Shown piece after piece: positions 61,700-64,000 of a stretch of 64,000 nucleotides of DNA. This stretch comes from Sarcocystis neurona. Taxonomy: Eukaryota; Apicomplexa; Conoidasida; Eucoccidiorida; Sarcocystidae. Numbering within the stretch: position 1 is the stretch's first letter; each line of letters starts with the position of its first letter. The notes under the pieces were generated by a model, which saw only the letters and a program-made list of their open reading frames with translations, was not told where the DNA came from and did no database searches. The stretch is from positions 10,488,903 to 10,552,902 of the forward strand of contig KL647288.1 in the NCBI GenBank assembly GCA_000727475.1, read 5' to 3'. The translations under genes were made by a program, and so were the position numbers.

Positions 61700-64000
61700 A
61701 TGGATGCAGGGGACCAGCACGTGCCACAGCCTGTAAGGAAGCATCCGCAAGAGACGGTGACTGCTGCTCCAAGCAGCTGTTTCTCTGGGGTTGTTGCGGA
61801 GCGGAGCCAAAATGCGTCTTCAACACCTTCTCCTCTTCCATCGGTGCCTCACGCCGGCAATCAGCTGAAAACTCCCTCGGAGTTCGCGGCTGCTTGCGCT
61901 GCCAGGCGTGCCATCACATCGTTGGCAAAGGAAGCCGTTTCTACGACTGAAGCTACAAGCGGACATGGAGCTGAGCGACATGCGTCATCTAGGTGGTTTG
62001 CCGCAGCGGCGGGAGATACTGAAAAAGCAAGTCTGGGTGAAGGCGCTGTGCCTGGCGCTTCACTATCTGGTGGTCGCCTTACGTTGACGCCTTCTTCACT
62101 GCGTACAGGAGGAAGGTGCAGAGGCGTGGCACTGGGCAGAAACACGTGCAGCTCTCCTCCCGAATCACAGCCCATGAAGCTGAACCGTCGGTCAACAGCT
62201 GCTGACTACAGATGGACCGGAGCACCAGACTCGTCTTTCACAGCAGACGATGACTACAACCATACGTCTGCCTGCGCCGCTGCGGCACGCCCCGCTGCTC
62301 GGGTGGTGCGCGTCGGTGGCCCCTTGCGGCAGCAGCAAGCGCTGCATGAGGAAGGGACAAGCAGGGGAAACGGACGGCATGTGCCAGCAATTATGGAGCG
62401 GCAGTATGACTCAGAGCTGCAGCAGATTGCGAGGCAAGAGCTGGAGGCGTCTACTGATAGTATGGGTTTCACGTTGGGAGAGATCGTTGAACGCCCAACG
62501 GCGCAGCTGAGACAGCAGCAGTCGCGACGGCCGCAGGAGCTGCACTCCCAGCAGGAGCGACAGCACAAAGGGTTACAGCTGCAAGAGATGATGCAGCAGA
62601 CGTCCGCGTGCGTTCCTGGTGGACCTGTGTGGGAGGTATTACAGGTAGGCGCCGCGAGAAGGCGTGACACAGTGGCAGCAGCACCAGCAGGCGTCACCGC
62701 CACGGCAGCAGCCGGCGTAGGAGAAAGGAGTTTTGGTAGTTCTGCTATCTGTGCATCTGCTAGCGACCAGGGGAGCTGCAGCGGTTTTCTGGAGCCCCAC
62801 AATGCGGTGGAAGCTACCCTGGGATTTCCTCGACCGGTTCACCGTAGCCTACTGCAGCGGCAGCTGCAGCAGCTTCACATACAAGAAGGAGAGCAGCTGC
62901 AGGAGGATCACGGATGGGGTGGCGAGCAGCGGAAGACTGGAGAAGATCAGCACGAGGAGAAGCAGCAGCAAGAGAGCGGCACAGCTGCGATGCGAGGCCG
63001 GCTCTCACTCAAGCGGACGCCGAGAGCGCAGGGCACGCCGACAACAGCATGCACTGCTGAAGCAGGTGGTGGCTTGGAGCATGCAAGAAGCGTGAGAAGC
63101 TGGCGCCGCGGCGCAGATGATGATCGCGCCAATATTGAAGCCGAAGCAGCAGAGCTGCTGCGGGCGATGCAGCCTCGTGAAATCGCTGCCGCTCGCCAGG
63201 AGCTGCTGGACCGGTTCGGGCCGAAGCGCTTTGCTGTTCTGCAGCGACGTGCATTACGGCGTGCTGCCCCGCAGCAGCAGACCCCGCCAACGCAACAACC
63301 TGCAGGGGCCTCTGGTACAGGTGAGTATGCATGCAGTGCGGCAGGCACAGCCGGCCAGAAGACCGTGTGCCAACAGACTGCTCTGGCTCCAGTGGGAGAG
63401 CGACAGCAGCTAAGCGCGTCCTCCTCCTTCTTCGCCCCGTCCTCTGGTGTTACTTCACATTGCGGCGGCTCTGCCTCCGACACAGGGAGCTCTGCTAGTA
63501 GTGCGTACGTGTCCTTCGCAAGTGGGAGGCGCGGACACGCGATATCGAGAGAATCTGCACCGTCGTCTGCCGGAGCGGTTGGCAAAGCCGTTTCTGACGA
63601 AGAGGTGAACGCGGCAGCTGCTGCGGGTGGCCCCACTGCTGTTCCACCAGGAGCAGCAAGCGTGCGGTTCGACATTCACCAGGTCGCGAAGCTTCGCTGG
63701 ACGGATCCACTGGGGCCCGAAGACTGGCACAGTGGTCCGTTTGGATACCAAGAGAGCCTGCGAGGAACAGGAGTGGCAGACCATGCGTTGGCATTGAAGC
63801 AGTTTAGGGAGCGACCTGGTGTTTTGTCCGCGGCGGTAGCAGCAGAGAGATCGAAGCCCCAGCTGCATGGTGCAGGATGTGCCTATGCGTTTGCAAATAT
63901 TCACGTACACCTTGAGCGGCTGCGCTTCGACTTTGACGGACGCTTGCGCTCGGATCTGCTGCATCTGCGAGACGCAGTCGACGCTGCTGTCGCTGGTGTT
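61700..64000 (+). CDS. RPAP1-like RNA polymerase II-associated protein (5' part, open at window end)
   Basis: The frame starts at ATG 61700 (AAAAATGG context; MDAGDQHVPQPVRKHPQ) just after in-frame stops at 61682-61687. It stays open for 767 codons to the window edge. Residues 1-250 are Ser/Ala-rich. MGFTLGEIVERP starts at about 255, then come Gln/Glu-rich stretches. An RPAP1 N-terminal-type helix pair lies at about 475-527 (LLRAMQPREIAAARQELLDR, then FGPKRFAVLQRRALRR). Near 655 is VAKLRWTDPLGPEDW, and at about 739-749 is the RPAP1-C-type motif LERLRFDFDGRL. RPAP1 helps assemble and import RNA polymerase II with chaperones. The order of motifs fits the family; the long linkers and poly-Gln are expansions. 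Donor-like sites inside the frame (GTACAG|GTGAGT at 63320/63321) could mark an intron that happens to remain open. Confidence 0.75.
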   Translation, partial: MDAGDQHVPQPVRKHPQETVTAAPSSCFSGVVAERSQNASSTPSPLPSVPHAGNQLKTPSEFAAACAARRAITSLAKEAVSTTEATSGHGAERHASSRWFAAAAGDTEKASLGEGAVPGASLSGGRLTLTPSSLRTGGRCRGVALGRNTCSSPPESQPMKLNRRSTAADYRWTGAPDSSFTADDDYNHTSACAAAARPAARVVRVGGPLRQQQALHEEGTSRGNGRHVPAIMERQYDSELQQIARQELEASTDSMGFTLGEIVERPTAQLRQQQSRRPQELHSQQERQHKGLQLQEMMQQTSACVPGGPVWEVLQVGAARRRDTVAAAPAGVTATAAAGVGERSFGSSAICASASDQGSCSGFLEPHNAVEATLGFPRPVHRSLLQRQLQQLHIQEGEQLQEDHGWGGEQRKTGEDQHEEKQQQESGTAAMRGRLSLKRTPRAQGTPTTACTAEAGGGLEHARSVRSWRRGADDDRANIEAEAAELLRAMQPREIAAARQELLDRFGPKRFAVLQRRALRRAAPQQQTPPTQQPAGASGTGEYACSAAGTAGQKTVCQQTALAPVGERQQLSASSSFFAPSSGVTSHCGGSASDTGSSASSAYVSFASGRRGHAISRESAPSSAGAVGKAVSDEEVNAAAAAGGPTAVPPGAASVRFDIHQVAKLRWTDPLGPEDWHSGPFGYQESLRGTGVADHALALKQFRERPGVLSAAVAAERSKPQLHGAGCAYAFANIHVHLERLRFDFDGRLRSDLLHLRDAVDAAVAGV

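Noticed and set aside
61861..63964. Long minus-strand frames (for example 182 and 242 codons) under the RPAP1-like gene
   Set aside because: They are Cys/Ser/Ala-rich antisense shadows of Gln/Ala codons; the plus frame is continuous for 767 codons with family motifs.

Overview
The window looks like nuclear DNA of an apicomplexan parasite, most likely a coccidian of the Toxoplasma/Sarcocystis/Cystoisospora type. Genes are split by many GT-AG introns, reading frames restart across splice sites with matching phase, long low-complexity and poly-Gln/Ala tracts sit inside exons, and introns carry (TA)n and alternating GT/AC/AT tracts. The clearest gene is a transmembrane subtilisin of the SUB2 type, a family tied to secretory-organelle maturation and surface shedding in apicomplexans. 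I cannot name the species. There are no operons, CRISPR arrays or other prokaryotic features.

Layout. 0-5 kb: phase-matched minus-strand exons of an unidentified gene. 5.7-8.1 kb: the 3' part of a plus-strand Pro/Tyr-rich protein. 9.8-19.8 kb: a complete 12-exon minus-strand PUM3/Puf6-type Pumilio gene (857 aa in my model). 20.5-25.5 kb: probable minus-strand exons, microsatellites and a 482-base assembly gap. 26.2-32.9 kb: a large minus-strand gene of unknown function, partly reconstructed. 35.8-36.7 kb: a plus-strand single-exon protein with an N-terminal signal sequence; its start region is duplicated in tandem. 36.7-41.4 kb: mostly no convincing gene. 41.4-48.7 kb: a complete 15-exon minus-strand SUB2-like subtilisin (1174 aa). 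50.6-51.7 kb: a small phase-consistent unknown minus-strand gene. 52.3-55.1 kb: a two-exon NIPA-type magnesium transporter (830 aa). 55.2-61.6 kb: weak exon candidates only. 61.7-64 kb: the first 767 codons of a plus-strand RPAP1-like gene that runs off the window.

The genes do not form a pathway. Pumilio (nucleolar RNA binding) and RPAP1 (RNA polymerase II assembly) are housekeeping; NIPA handles magnesium; SUB2 belongs to the invasion machinery. Exon models were made by eye from splice consensus, phase and family similarity, so exact boundaries are proposals. The main unresolved pieces are the unknown genes at 0-5, 26-33 and 50-52 kb, the frame-shifting 76-bp duplication at 35.75 kb, and the first TM-like frame overlapping the start of the NIPA gene.
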